Source: DATKFM01 sp963810485 (GTDB lineage Bacteria; Pseudomonadota; Alphaproteobacteria; Dongiales; Dongiaceae). Taken from it: a DNA stretch of 64,000 nucleotides. Positions 8,433 through 16,706 of this stretch are shown here, piece by piece. A program made the position numbers and the translations under genes. The notes below the pieces were generated by a model. It ran no database searches, was not told the origin of the DNA, and saw nothing but the letters and a program-made list of their open reading frames with translations. Position 1 is the stretch's first letter. Each line of letters starts with the position of its first letter. Where the stretch lies: positions 620,001-684,000 of the forward strand of contig CAWENQ010000004.1 of NCBI GenBank assembly GCA_963810485.1. The letters run 5' to 3'.

Positions 8433-9143
8433 ATGCTGCAGCTCAGATTGGATGACGCAACCTTGCAAGGCCTGACCGGCACTGGTCAGGGCCAGGATGC
8501 GCCATCCATCATCCTGGTGCAGGAGTACGGCACCGGCGAACCGGAAGGCACCACGGCAGCGGAAGAAGCGACCGCGGGCACCGAGGCCGATACCGATACT
8601 CATGCGGAGACGGCCGCCAGCGATCATGGCGGCGCGGAAGCCAAAGGCGGCATGCCCCAGCTCGATCCCGCTGATTTCTCGCCGCAGCTGATCTGGCTGG
8701 CCATCAGCTTCATCCTGCTGCTGGTCCTCATGTGGAAGGTGGCGCTGCCGCGGGTGAGTTCGGTGATCGAGGAGCGCGAAAAGCGCATCCAGGCTGACCT
8801 GGAGAAGGCCGACCGCGTCAAGGCAGACGCCGATAAGGCCAGGGCCGCCTATGAGAAGACGCTGGCCGATGCCCGCGCCAGGGCCCAGGCAGAATTGGCT
8901 GCTGCAACTCAAGCCATCCAGGCCGAAACAGGCAAGCGCGACGCCGCGTTCATGTCGCAATTGATCCAGCGCACCAAGACAGCGGAGGACGCCATCGGCG
9001 TGGCAAAGAACAAAGCCATGGGCGATGTCCGCTCCGTTGCCGCCGAGGTCGCTGCCGCCGTCATCGGCAAGGTCGCGGGCGCCGATGCAAGTGCGGCAGA
9101 GATCAGTGGCGCCGTAGATGCCATTGCCGGGAGGCGCGCCTGA
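8433..9143 (+). CDS. atpF2: F0F1 ATP synthase subunit b' (AtpF2 type) with long N-terminal extension
   Basis: Subunit b' pairs with b to form the peripheral stalk in photosynthetic bacteria and many Alphaproteobacteria. The 236-residue protein has an acidic, Thr/Ala-rich N-terminal extension of about 72 residues, then DPADFSPQLIWL leading into a single membrane helix (about 80-100), and a long amphipathic, charged coiled coil (EEREKRIQADLEKAD onward). The motif around the helix and the two-copy arrangement with the next gene identify it as b'. The chosen ATG has a GGAG at 8 bases. An internal ATG before PQLDPADF would give the usual 160-residue length, so translation start is the one uncertainty. 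Confidence 0.9.
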   Translation: MLQLRLDDATLQGLTGTGQGQDAPSIILVQEYGTGEPEGTTAAEEATAGTEADTDTHAETAASDHGGAEAKGGMPQLDPADFSPQLIWLAISFILLLVLMWKVALPRVSSVIEEREKRIQADLEKADRVKADADKARAAYEKTLADARARAQAELAAATQAIQAETGKRDAAFMSQLIQRTKTAEDAIGVAKNKAMGDVRSVAAEVAAAVIGKVAGADASAAEISGAVDAIAGRRA

Positions 9144-9640
9144 TGTTGGAGCATTTCAGTCTCAGCAATCCCGAGACCTGGGTTGCCATCGCCTTCATCA
9201 TCTTCGTGGTGCTGGCCGGCAAGCCGCTGGTGCGCATGGTCGGCAAGACGCTGGACGCCAGGGCCGCCCGCATCAAGGCCGAGCTGGACGAAGCCCGCGC
9301 GCTGCGCGATGAGGCGCAGAAGCTGCTGGCCGACTATCAGAAGAAGCAGCAGGAGGCGATGCGCGACGCTGAGGCCATCGTGCGCCAGGCGCGCGGCGAG
9401 GCCGAGCGGCTGAAGACCGAGGCAGCCGCCAATCTGGACGCCGCCTTCGCCCGCCGCGAGAAGATGGCGATGGACAAGATCGCCCAGGCGGAGGCCCAGG
9501 CAGTCGCCGATGTGCGCAACCACGCCATCGACGTGGCGGTCGCCGCCGCCGAGCAGCTGCTCAAGAGCAAGACCGATGCGCAGCGCGGCGAGCGGATGAT
9601 CGACTCCGCGATCGCGGAGTTGGAGCGGAAGCTGAATTAG
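9143..9640 (+). CDS. atpF: F0F1 ATP synthase subunit b
   Basis: The second stalk subunit, 165 residues. An N-terminal membrane segment (about residues 9-27, WVAIAFIIFVVLAG) is followed by a long charged helix rich in Ala, Glu, Arg and Lys that dimerises with b' and reaches the delta subunit. The ATG overlaps the stop codon of the b' gene by one base (TGATG), a sign of translational coupling and 1:1 synthesis. The transcript ends just downstream at a hairpin. The F1 genes (atpHAGDC) are not nearby, as is usual in this class. Confidence 0.96.
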   Translation: MLEHFSLSNPETWVAIAFIIFVVLAGKPLVRMVGKTLDARAARIKAELDEARALRDEAQKLLADYQKKQQEAMRDAEAIVRQARGEAERLKTEAAANLDAAFARREKMAMDKIAQAEAQAVADVRNHAIDVAVAAAEQLLKSKTDAQRGERMIDSAIAELERKLN

Positions 9641-9665
9641 CGCAGCACGCTGTTTGGGTGCATGC

Positions 9666-9692
9666 AAAGGCGGCTCTAGGGCCGCCTTTTCT
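9666..9692. terminator. Rho-independent terminator between atpF and the convergent methyltransferase gene
   Basis: A perfect nine-base-pair stem (9666-9674 paired with 9681-9689) with a six-base loop is followed by a T-run on the plus strand, and the A-run on the left arm gives a T-run on the minus strand. It should act in both directions, ending the atp operon and the convergent methyltransferase transcript, which stops at 9702. Confidence 0.85.
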
Positions 9693-9701
9693 GTTGCAGG
9701 G

Positions 9702-10172
9702 CTACAGCCAGCGCCGTACGCGGCGCTTGTAGGCGAGATAGCTCTCGCCGAATTTGGCCTCGAGATAGCGCTCTTCCCGCGCGATCACGCCGTAATGCAT
9801 GATGAAGTATAGCGGCACAGCCAGCGGCAACAGCCAGCCATTGCCGGTCACCAAGGCGATGCCGAGATAAAGCACGAACATGCAGAGATAGAGCGGATTG
9901 CGGGAGTAGCCGAACGGACCTTTGTCGACGATGACCGTCGTCGGCTTGTAGGGCTCCACATTCGTGCCGGCGCGAATGAAGAGGTTCCGCGCCCAGATCG
10001 CGATCGCGATCGGCACAATGATCAAGACCACACCGAGGATGTCGTAGCCGATGCCGATGGCGAAGGGCAGCGGCCAGATCCAGTAGAGCAGAAATCCCAC
10101 CACCACGAAGGCCAGGACGATCAGCGGCGGCGGTGCGACGACCTGCGGCGTGTCTTTCCCTCCGATGGCCAT
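9702..10172 (-). CDS. Isoprenylcysteine carboxyl methyltransferase (ICMT)-like membrane methyltransferase
   Basis: A 156-residue integral membrane protein of the ICMT/phospholipid methyltransferase superfamily, which uses S-adenosylmethionine. There are about four hydrophobic segments. The family signature is clear: GPFGYSRNPLYL in the middle, and the C-terminal region REERYLEAKFGESYLAYKRR, which binds SAM. Bacterial members methylate varied small lipids or isoprenoid-linked groups, and the substrate here is unknown. It lies 23 bases after the acetyltransferase gene and may be the last gene of the gcv transcript, though no functional link to glycine cleavage is evident. Confidence 0.85.
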   Translation of the reverse strand: MAIGGKDTPQVVAPPPLIVLAFVVVGFLLYWIWPLPFAIGIGYDILGVVLIIVPIAIAIWARNLFIRAGTNVEPYKPTTVIVDKGPFGYSRNPLYLCMFVLYLGIALVTGNGWLLPLAVPLYFIMHYGVIAREERYLEAKFGESYLAYKRRVRRWL

Positions 10173-10195
10173 CGATATCTCCCGTCTGTGTTTGT

Positions 10196-10723
10196 CTAGG
10201 ACGCCACGCCCTCCGCCTCGTCGGCAAGCTTGTCCAGTTCTGCACCGGTCAGGCGATAGTCATGCCATTTGTTCTGCGGTTCGAAGCCGAGGCGCTCATA
10301 GAAACCGCGCGCCGGATTCCAGGACAGCACGGAGAGATCGAGCTTGGTCGATCCCCGTTCGCGGGCAAGCCGCGCCATCTCCGCCATCAACCGCCGGCCA
10401 ACGCCATAGCCCCGCGCCCATTCCCGGACATAGACATCCAGCAGATAGATGCCGGGCCGCCCGGCCCAGGTGGAGTAGTTGTGATAGAAGACGACGAAAC
10501 CGGCCGTCTTGCCGTCCACCTCCGCCAGGATGGTCTCGATGCGTGGGGCCGCGCCGAAGGCATCGCGGATGATATCCGCTTCCGTCAGCTTCACGTTATC
10601 CAGCGGCTCCTGCTGATACTCGGTCAGCTCGCGCACGAGCTTGACGATCAATGCCGCATCGTCAGCCTTGGCGAAGCGTATCCGTACCTTGCTCGCCACC
10701 AGTTGCTGCGCCTTGTCGGCCAT
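10196..10723 (-). CDS. GNAT-family N-acetyltransferase
   Basis: A 175-residue GCN5-related acetyltransferase that transfers acetyl from acetyl-CoA to an amine. The core fold is visible from IRFAKADDA, through the YLLDVYVRE strand, to the acetyl-CoA pyrophosphate loop RGYGVGRRLM and the WNPARGFYERLGF motif near the C-terminus. Layout and the N-terminal VRELTEYQ segment resemble spermidine/diamine acetyltransferases, so a small polyamine or amino acid is a reasonable guess but not shown. It starts 14 bases after gcvPB stops, so it is probably co-transcribed with the glycine cleavage genes. Confidence 0.85.
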   Translation of the reverse strand: MADKAQQLVASKVRIRFAKADDAALIVKLVRELTEYQQEPLDNVKLTEADIIRDAFGAAPRIETILAEVDGKTAGFVVFYHNYSTWAGRPGIYLLDVYVREWARGYGVGRRLMAEMARLARERGSTKLDLSVLSWNPARGFYERLGFEPQNKWHDYRLTGAELDKLADEAEGVAS

Positions 10724-10737
10724 GATGTTGCGCGCGC

Positions 10738-12270
10738 CTACTCCGCCGCCTGCCCGGTGATATTCGACGGCCGCCAGCGCAGCACCGGCTTGCGGGCTGC
10801 CGCCGTCTCGTCCAGCCGGCGGCGCGGGCTGAGCCGCGGCGCACCGTGGAAATAGGCGCTGTCGCCGCTCTTCGCCCGCCGCGCCAGGCCCTTCATCACT
10901 TCGATGAACTGGTCGAGGGTCTCCTTGCTCTCGGTCTCCGTCGGCTCGATCAGCAGCGCGCCATGGACCACCAGCGGGAAATACATGGTCATGGGATGAT
11001 AGCCCTCGTCGATCATCGCCTTGGCGATGTCGAGGGTGGAGATGTCCGTGTCCTTGAGGAAATCGTCGTCGAACAGCGCTTCATGCATGCAGGGCCCGTC
11101 GAAGGCCGGCGACATGTCGTCCTTCAGGCTGGCTAGGATGTAGTTGGCGTTCAACACCGCATCGGCCGCCACCTGGCGCAGGCCATCGGCGCCATGGCTC
11201 ATCATGTAGGCCAGCGCGCGCACGAACATGCCCATCTGGCCGTGGAAGCCCTTGAGGCGGCCCAGCGCCTTGCCGGTCGCCTGGGGATCGTCGTCATGCT
11301 CCACCAGCGCGAAGCCCTTCGGCCCATGCACCACATAGGGCAACGGTGCGAACGGCGCCAAAGCCTCCGACAGCACCACCGGGCCGGCGCCCGGCCCGCC
11401 GCCGCCATGGGGCGTGGAGAAGGTCTTGTGCAGGTTGATATGCATGCAATCGACGCCGAGATCGCCCGGCCGCACACGCCCGACGATGGCGTTGAAGTTG
11501 GCGCCGTCGCCGTAGAAATAGCCACCGGCGCCATGGATCGCCTCGGAGATCTCCAGGATCTCGCTCTCGAACAGGCCGCAGGTGTTGGGGTTGGTGATCA
11601 TGATGCCGGCGACGTCGGTGCCGAGTTTGGCCTTGAAGGCGGCGAGGTCCACGCGGCCGCGGTCGTTGGCGGGGATGGGATCGACGCTGTAGCCGACCCC
11701 GGCCGCTGTCGCGGGATTTGTGCCGTGGGCGGATTCAGGCACCAGGATGCGCTTGCGATGGCCCTCGCCCTTCGCTTCATGGGCGGCGCGGATCGCCATG
11801 ATGCCACAGAGTTCGCCATGGGCGCCGGCACCCGGCGACAGCGCCACGGCCGGCATGCCGGTCAGCGTCTTCAGCCAATGGGCCAGCCGGTCGATCAGTT
11901 CCAGCGCGCCCTGCGCCGTCTTGGCCGGCTGCATCGGATGCAGATCGCCCAGGCCCGGCAGCCGCACCATCTTCTCGTTCAGGCGCGGGTTGTGCTTCAT
12001 GGTGCAGGAACCCAGGGGATAGAGCCCCATGTCGATGGCGTAGTTCTTCTGGCTGAGGCGCGTGTAGTGGCGGATCGCCTGGGGTTCGGATAGTCCCGGT
12101 AAGCCGATCTCGCCCTTGCGGTTCAACCCACCGAGGCGATCTTTGACCGCCGGCGGCGCCGGCAGATCGACGCCGGTGCGGCCCGGCTGCCCCTGCTCGA
12201 AGATCAGCGGCTCTTCGATCTGCAGCGCGCGATTGCCGCTGAAAGTTCCGGTAATCGGATCGGGAGTCAT
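10738..12270 (-). CDS. gcvPB: Glycine dehydrogenase (decarboxylating) subunit 2
   Basis: The PLP-carrying half of a two-subunit P-protein of the glycine cleavage system. It decarboxylates glycine and passes the aminomethyl group to lipoylated GcvH. The 510-residue protein has the cofactor lysine at 282 in HINLHKTFSTPHGG and the preceding glycine-rich strand. The order gcvPA then gcvPB, with a four-base overlap, confirms a split enzyme rather than a single 950-residue GcvP. It is the last gcv gene of the operon. The C-terminal end is Arg-rich and slightly longer than in some relatives. Confidence 0.97.
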   Translation of the reverse strand: MTPDPITGTFSGNRALQIEEPLIFEQGQPGRTGVDLPAPPAVKDRLGGLNRKGEIGLPGLSEPQAIRHYTRLSQKNYAIDMGLYPLGSCTMKHNPRLNEKMVRLPGLGDLHPMQPAKTAQGALELIDRLAHWLKTLTGMPAVALSPGAGAHGELCGIMAIRAAHEAKGEGHRKRILVPESAHGTNPATAAGVGYSVDPIPANDRGRVDLAAFKAKLGTDVAGIMITNPNTCGLFESEILEISEAIHGAGGYFYGDGANFNAIVGRVRPGDLGVDCMHINLHKTFSTPHGGGGPGAGPVVLSEALAPFAPLPYVVHGPKGFALVEHDDDPQATGKALGRLKGFHGQMGMFVRALAYMMSHGADGLRQVAADAVLNANYILASLKDDMSPAFDGPCMHEALFDDDFLKDTDISTLDIAKAMIDEGYHPMTMYFPLVVHGALLIEPTETESKETLDQFIEVMKGLARRAKSGDSAYFHGAPRLSPRRRLDETAAARKPVLRWRPSNITGQAAE

Positions 12271-13613
12271 TTCAGGATCTCCTGCAGCGCGGCGGCAAGG
12301 GCAACCGCATCCGCATCGGTGTTGGTTTCCGTGGCGGCGAGGATCAGCAGGTTCGCCGCATTTGCCTCGTGCGGATAAAGCCGCGACGCCGGCACGCCGC
12401 CGAGGATGCCGCGATCGGCCAGCGCATCGACGACAGGCGCCGCCGGTTTCGGCAGCGCCAGGGTGAATTCATTGAAGAAAGCATCGGTCATGAGCTTGAC
12501 GCCGGGCAGCGCCGCCAGCTTGTCGGCGAGCTGCACCGCCTTGCCGTGATTGATCGCCGCAAGGCGAGTCAGCCCAGCCTCGCCGAGCAATGTCAGATGA
12601 ATCGTGAAGGCCAGAGCGCAAAGGCCGGAGTTGGTGCAGATGTTGCTGGTCGCCTTCTCGCGCCGGATATGCTGCTCCCGGGTGGAGAGCGTGAGCACCC
12701 AGCCGCGGCGGCCGTCGGCATCGACGGTCTCGCCCACCAGGCGTCCCGGCATCTGCCGCAGGAATTTCTCCCGCGTGGCGAAAAGCCCGACATAGGGACC
12801 GCCGAATCCCAGGGAATTGCCCAGCGACTGGCCTTCGGCGGTGACGATATCGGCGCCCATGCGGCCCGGCGCCGTCACGGCGCCCAACGAGATGATCTCC
12901 GTCACTGCGACGATCAGCAGCGCGCCGGCCTTGTGGCAGGCTTCGGCCAGCGCCGTGTGGTCGCGGAGGTGACCGAAGAAACCGGGATTCTGCACGACGA
13001 CGCAGGAGGTCGTGTTGTCGATCTGCGCAATCAGATCCTCGCGGCCCTCGGGATCGGGCTTGTTCGCCACCGCCGTGAAACCGGCGAAATGCGAGTGGGT
13101 CGCCACGACGTCGCGATAGTGGGGATGCAGATTGCCCGAGAGGATCGCCTTGCTGCGCCGGGTGACGCGGTTGGCCATCATCACGGCTTCGGCCGTCGAC
13201 GTGGCGCCGTCATACATGGAGGCGTTGGCGACATCCATCTCCGTAAGCAGCGCGATCTGCGTCTGGAACTCGAACAGATACTCCAGCGTGCCCTGGGTCA
13301 CTTCCGGCTGATAGGGCGTGTAGGAGGTCAGGAACTCGCCGCGCTGGATCAGGTGATCCACCGCCGCCGGCACATGATGGCGATAGGCGCCGGCGCCGAG
13401 AAAGCTGGGCGCCCGGCCCGTGCCCAGATTCTTCGCCGCCATCGCGGAGATCGCCCGCTCCACCTCGAGCTCGCCCATATGCATCGGCAGATCCACCGGC
13501 TTCGACAGGCGAACCTTTTCCGGCACGTCGCGGTAGAGACTGTCGATCGAGGGCACGCCGATCCGCGCCAGCATGGCGCGGCGGTCCGTTTCGGTCAGCG
13601 GCAGATAGCGCAT
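12267..13613 (-). CDS. gcvPA: Glycine dehydrogenase (decarboxylating) subunit 1
   Basis: The N-terminal half of the split P-protein, 448 residues. It opens with MRYLPLTETDRRAML, has the FLGAGAYRHHVPA active-site loop, and the EFQTQIALLTEMDVANASMY segment typical of subunit 1. It has the aminotransferase fold but lacks the PLP lysine, which is supplied by GcvPB. Its ATG overlaps the gcvH stop by one base, and its stop overlaps the gcvPB start by four, so the three are translationally coupled. Nothing is truncated. Confidence 0.97.
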   Translation of the reverse strand: MRYLPLTETDRRAMLARIGVPSIDSLYRDVPEKVRLSKPVDLPMHMGELEVERAISAMAAKNLGTGRAPSFLGAGAYRHHVPAAVDHLIQRGEFLTSYTPYQPEVTQGTLEYLFEFQTQIALLTEMDVANASMYDGATSTAEAVMMANRVTRRSKAILSGNLHPHYRDVVATHSHFAGFTAVANKPDPEGREDLIAQIDNTTSCVVVQNPGFFGHLRDHTALAEACHKAGALLIVAVTEIISLGAVTAPGRMGADIVTAEGQSLGNSLGFGGPYVGLFATREKFLRQMPGRLVGETVDADGRRGWVLTLSTREQHIRREKATSNICTNSGLCALAFTIHLTLLGEAGLTRLAAINHGKAVQLADKLAALPGVKLMTDAFFNEFTLALPKPAAPVVDALADRGILGGVPASRLYPHEANAANLLILAATETNTDADAVALAAALQEILK

Positions 13614-13990
13614 CAGCCCAGCCCCTCGACGTATTTCTTGTAGGCGGCCTCGTCCATCAGCTTGTCCAGTTCCGACGGATTGCTGAGCTTGATCTTGACG
13701 AACCAGCCATCGCCCATGGCGGCGGAATTCACCGTCGCCGGCTCCGCCGTCAGCTTGTCATTGATCGCGGTCACCGATCCCGACACCGGCGCATAGACTT
13801 CGCTCGCCGCCTTGACGGATTCGACCACGGCCATGTCCTTGCCCTTCTCGACCTTGCGGCCGACATCGGGCAGTTCGACATAGACCACGTCGCCGAGCTG
13901 CTCCTGCGCATAGTCGGTGATGCCGATGGTCCCGGTATCGCCCTCGATGCGGATCCACTCGTGATCTTCGGTAAACTTCACATTGCTCAT
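13613..13990 (-). CDS. gcvH: Glycine cleavage system H protein
   Basis: The 125-residue lipoyl carrier that shuttles the aminomethyl group between P, T and L proteins. The lipoylation site is Lys60 in VVESVKAASEVYAPVSG, with the usual beta-barrel residues before and after. The start is the ATG at 13990; an open stretch reaching 14140 would overlap gcvT and is not typical of the family. There are 10 bases between the gcvT stop and this start. The L protein (lipoamide dehydrogenase) is not in the window. Confidence 0.98.
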   Translation of the reverse strand: MSNVKFTEDHEWIRIEGDTGTIGITDYAQEQLGDVVYVELPDVGRKVEKGKDMAVVESVKAASEVYAPVSGSVTAINDKLTAEPATVNSAAMGDGWFVKIKLSNPSELDKLMDEAAYKKYVEGLG

Positions 13991-14000
13991 GAATATCCCC

Positions 14001-15122
14001 TCAACCTCGGTAATAGCGATGCTTGACGAAAGGCAGCGGCGCGACGGCGCAATCCAGCGGCTTGTCGCGGACAATGACCTGCAGCGGCGTGCCGGGCGCT
14101 GAATGCGCCTTGGTAACATAGCCCATGGCGACCGGCGCATTGGCGGTCGGGCCGAATCCGCCGCTGGTGATCATGCCGATGGGCTCGCCTGCGCCGTTGC
14201 GGATTTCCGCATGGGCGCGCACGGGCGCGCGGCCTTCGGGCTTGATGCCCACCAGCTTGCGCGGCGCGCCTTCGCGGAATTGCTTTTGAATGACATCGGC
14301 GCCGGTGAAACCGCCTTCCTCGCGCCGGCGCTTGGCGATCGACCAGTTCAGGCCGGCCTCCACGGGTGTCGTGGTCTCGTCGATATCGTTGCCGTAGAGG
14401 CAGAGGCCGGCTTCCAGCCGCAGCGAATCCCGCGCGCCGAGCCCGATCGGCTTGACCTCGGGATAGCGCATGAGCTCGCGGGCAATCGCCACTGCCGCCT
14501 GGCCGGGCATCGAGATCTCATAGCCGTCCTCGCCCGTGTATCCGGAGCGGGTGACATAGCAGGTGAGGCCGTCGATGGTGAGGAACGCAGCGGTCATGAA
14601 CTGCATGCTGCGGCAGTCGGGCGCGAAATGGCCCAGCACATCCGCCGCCTGCGGCCCTTGCAGCGCGATGAGCGCGCGGCTGCCCAGTTCCTCGATCTCG
14701 ACCTTGTCGGACAGCCGCTGGCGCAATAGCGCGGCGTCTTCATGCTTGCGGCTGGCATTCACCACCAGCATCAGATGGTCGCCGGTGTTCGCCACCATGA
14801 GATCGTCGAGGATGCCGCCCTTGTCGTTGGTGAACTGGGTGTAGCGCATCTTCCCGGGCGTCAGGCCCTGGATATCGCCCGGCACCAAGGTCTCCAGCGC
14901 CGCGGCGGCAATGTTCCCGCCCTTCGCCGTCAGGCGGATCTGGCCCATATGCGAGACATCGAACAGCCCCGCGCCATTCCGCGTATGCTGATGCTCGGCG
15001 ACAATGCCGCTGGGATATTGCACCGGCATCTCGTAGCCCGCGAACGGCACGAGGCGGGCGCCGAGTTCCATATGAAGGGGATGCAGGGGCGTTTTGGCTA
15101 AGGGCCCCGTGGCTTCACTCAT
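14001..15122 (-). CDS. gcvT: Glycine cleavage system aminomethyltransferase (T protein)
   Basis: A 373-residue tetrahydrofolate-dependent enzyme that releases ammonia and forms methylene-THF from the aminomethyl group on GcvH. Family marks include GLFDVSHMGQIRLTAKG near residue 55, the YTQFTNDKGGILDDL segment, the YTGEDGYEI motif, and the C-terminal barrel with PIGMITSGGFGPTANAPVAMGYV. It is the first coding gene after the riboswitch. The start codon lies about 55 bases downstream of the end of the second aptamer. Confidence 0.98.
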   Translation of the reverse strand: MSEATGPLAKTPLHPLHMELGARLVPFAGYEMPVQYPSGIVAEHQHTRNGAGLFDVSHMGQIRLTAKGGNIAAAALETLVPGDIQGLTPGKMRYTQFTNDKGGILDDLMVANTGDHLMLVVNASRKHEDAALLRQRLSDKVEIEELGSRALIALQGPQAADVLGHFAPDCRSMQFMTAAFLTIDGLTCYVTRSGYTGEDGYEISMPGQAAVAIARELMRYPEVKPIGLGARDSLRLEAGLCLYGNDIDETTTPVEAGLNWSIAKRRREEGGFTGADVIQKQFREGAPRKLVGIKPEGRAPVRAHAEIRNGAGEPIGMITSGGFGPTANAPVAMGYVTKAHSAPGTPLQVIVRDKPLDCAVAPLPFVKHRYYRG

Positions 15123-15176
15123 GACTCCGGTCCTCCGACAGATTGACCGCCATCGCGCCCTCAGGCGAGACGGGGA

Positions 15177-15386
15177 CCCCCTCTGTCTTCGGACCTGAAA
15201 GATTCGCCTGGCGGCGCGAATGGCCGATCAGACTTACATCTTCGGTGAGGCAGCGGACACGGACCCTGCCGCGCCGGATGCCTTCTTTCCAGAGTGCCGC
15301 TATGCCCCGCGGTCCTTTTGCCTGAGAGTTTCCGGGGCGGTTGCTCCTTCGGCGCCGGCCTCGAAACGGCCGATCTCTCCCGCGTG
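15177..15386 (-). promoter_or_regulatory. Tandem glycine riboswitch controlling gcvT-gcvH-gcvPA-gcvPB
   Basis: Read on the minus strand, two glycine aptamers are visible. Aptamer I (about 15386-15306) contains GGGAGAG, the GCCGAAGGAGCAA core, and AAACTCTCAGGCAAAAGGAC closing on CGCGG. Aptamer II (about 15294-15177) opens at CTCTGGAAAG, has the CACCGAAGATGTAAG core, and closes at CTTTCAGGTCCGAAGACAGAG. Both have the conserved cores of the family, although aptamer II departs from it in the usual GAAGG position. In most relatives glycine binding turns expression on, and the gcv genes immediately downstream fit that. No obvious intrinsic terminator is seen, so control may be at translation. Confidence 0.9.
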
Positions 15387-15394
15387 GCCAGGCC

Positions 15395-15423
15395 AGAATC
15401 CTCCTTCACCAGGAGTCGGTCAA
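15395..15423 (-). promoter_or_regulatory. Probable promoter of the gcv operon
   Basis: On the minus strand TTGACC (15423-15418) is followed after 17 bases by GATTCT (15400-15395). The -35 is good and the -10 weak. The expected start of transcription, around 15388, falls just at the first base of aptamer I, which supports the call. Confidence 0.45.
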
Positions 15424-15607
15424 GGGCTTCCTGGGCCGAAAAATCAACGGGTTGTCCGATGATGCGTCAGCGGCGCCCCGACCTGTTTCCAGAGCCTCAG
15501 CGTTTCCGGCGGAATTGGCCGCGTTCAATGTTCAGGTGTTGGCCTTCGCGAGCCGCCAAATGCGATGGCGACGGGCTCTGCAGGAAAATTTTCAGCGGCG
15601 AATAGCG

Positions 15608-16207
15608 CTACTCCTTGACCTTGATCTCGCCTTCCGGCACCGGGCGGCCAAGGATCTTCGGACTGCGAGCATACTCGAGTTCGTCCTCGGTCACGATGAG
15701 GCCGACGATGATCACGAAGTTGCTGCCGGGCTCGCCGACTTCGATTGGAATCGACTCGTCGAACTCCTCTGTGATGAACGCGACTTCGCCGAGCCGCATT
15801 TCCGTGTCGATTTTATAGGCCTCGCGGAAAATGATCGTCTTGTCGGTGCGGGCAATGGCGACGAAGTACTCGAAGTTGATCTCGCGATCTTCCATCGCCG
15901 GACCGCGCTCGACATAGATCGGTACGGTCATCTCCACCTCAATCGAGTTTTCATTGAGGAAGCAGCCGCCATTCGGGACGGCCATCTTGACCGCATAGAG
16001 AAGATTTGCCCTCTTGCTGCCGTTGCCGTCGAAGCGCGCGACATAGCCGACATCGTCGCCGATGGCGACACGCGGGCATGTGGGCCCAAGTTCGAGTGTG
16101 TTGTCCTCGCCAAATCCGAGCCAGCCGCCGACGGTGTCGCAACCACCCAAGGCCAGCGCCGCCATCAACAGGACGGCCCGGCCAATTCCACTCCAACCCA
16201 CGATCAT
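15608..16207 (-). CDS. Hypothetical lipoprotein
   Basis: A 199-residue predicted lipoprotein of unknown function. The start ATG at 16207 gives a classic signal, MIVGWSGIGRAVLLMAALALGGC, with a lipobox LGGC at residues 20-23; the cysteine would be lipidated and the protein held on the periplasmic face of a membrane. The mature part carries a short glycine-rich section, an N-terminal strand-rich region and a highly acidic second half with many Glu residues and repeated short beta-strands. I do not recognise a domain. It starts 13 bases after the CDGSH gene stops, so the two probably share a transcript. Confidence 0.7.
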   Translation of the reverse strand: MIVGWSGIGRAVLLMAALALGGCDTVGGWLGFGEDNTLELGPTCPRVAIGDDVGYVARFDGNGSKRANLLYAVKMAVPNGGCFLNENSIEVEMTVPIYVERGPAMEDREINFEYFVAIARTDKTIIFREAYKIDTEMRLGEVAFITEEFDESIPIEVGEPGSNFVIIVGLIVTEDELEYARSPKILGRPVPEGEIKVKE

Positions 16208-16220
16208 ACGCGCCGAAACC

Positions 16221-16460
16221 TCACAGACTTTTATGGGTACCGTCACAGAGCGGCCGATTCTTTGTCGCTTTGCAGCCACAGAACCATACCGTTCCCGACT
16301 TAGTCGCCTCGTAGGGTAGCGGAGATAGGCCGACGGCCTTGTGGGAGCCGTCGCAGAAGGGCTGCTTCTGGCTCCGTCCGCAGGCACACCAGAAGTACTT
16401 TCTGCCGGCCTCGACCTCCACCGCGTAGGGCGCCTTTTGTGCCGGGATGGGTTCCGCCAT
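16221..16460 (-). CDS. CDGSH-type iron-sulfur domain protein with two clusters
   Basis: A 79-residue protein with two CDGSH motifs. Each binds a 2Fe-2S cluster through three Cys and one His. The first is C25-x-C27 ... CDGSH at 36-40, and the second C61-x-C63 ... CDGTH at 72-76. Duplicated small proteins of this kind occur widely in Proteobacteria and are thought to transfer clusters or electrons, but partners are unknown. A read-through open frame extends far upstream antisense to ispH and is not considered real. Divergent from ispH. Confidence 0.9.
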   Translation of the reverse strand: MAEPIPAQKAPYAVEVEAGRKYFWCACGRSQKQPFCDGSHKAVGLSPLPYEATKSGTVWFCGCKATKNRPLCDGTHKSL

Positions 16461-16706
16461 GTCATTGCTCCGCTTACCAATTCGACCTGCTTGGGGCGTC
16501 CGGGAGCCTGTCCCGAGCAGGGCCGGCAGGTGTGGCCGGGACTTTAGAGAACGCCACCAGCCGGCACAACCCGCCAAGGGCTGGCAATCGCGTGGCGGCT
16601 CGTTAGGCAGGCGTCGCGCCGTTCCGGTAGAAAATGAGGGCCTCGTTGCAGGTCTCGCGATTGCCCCGCCGCCCGGCGTGCCCATATCAAAACAGGAGAG
16701 TCGGCG

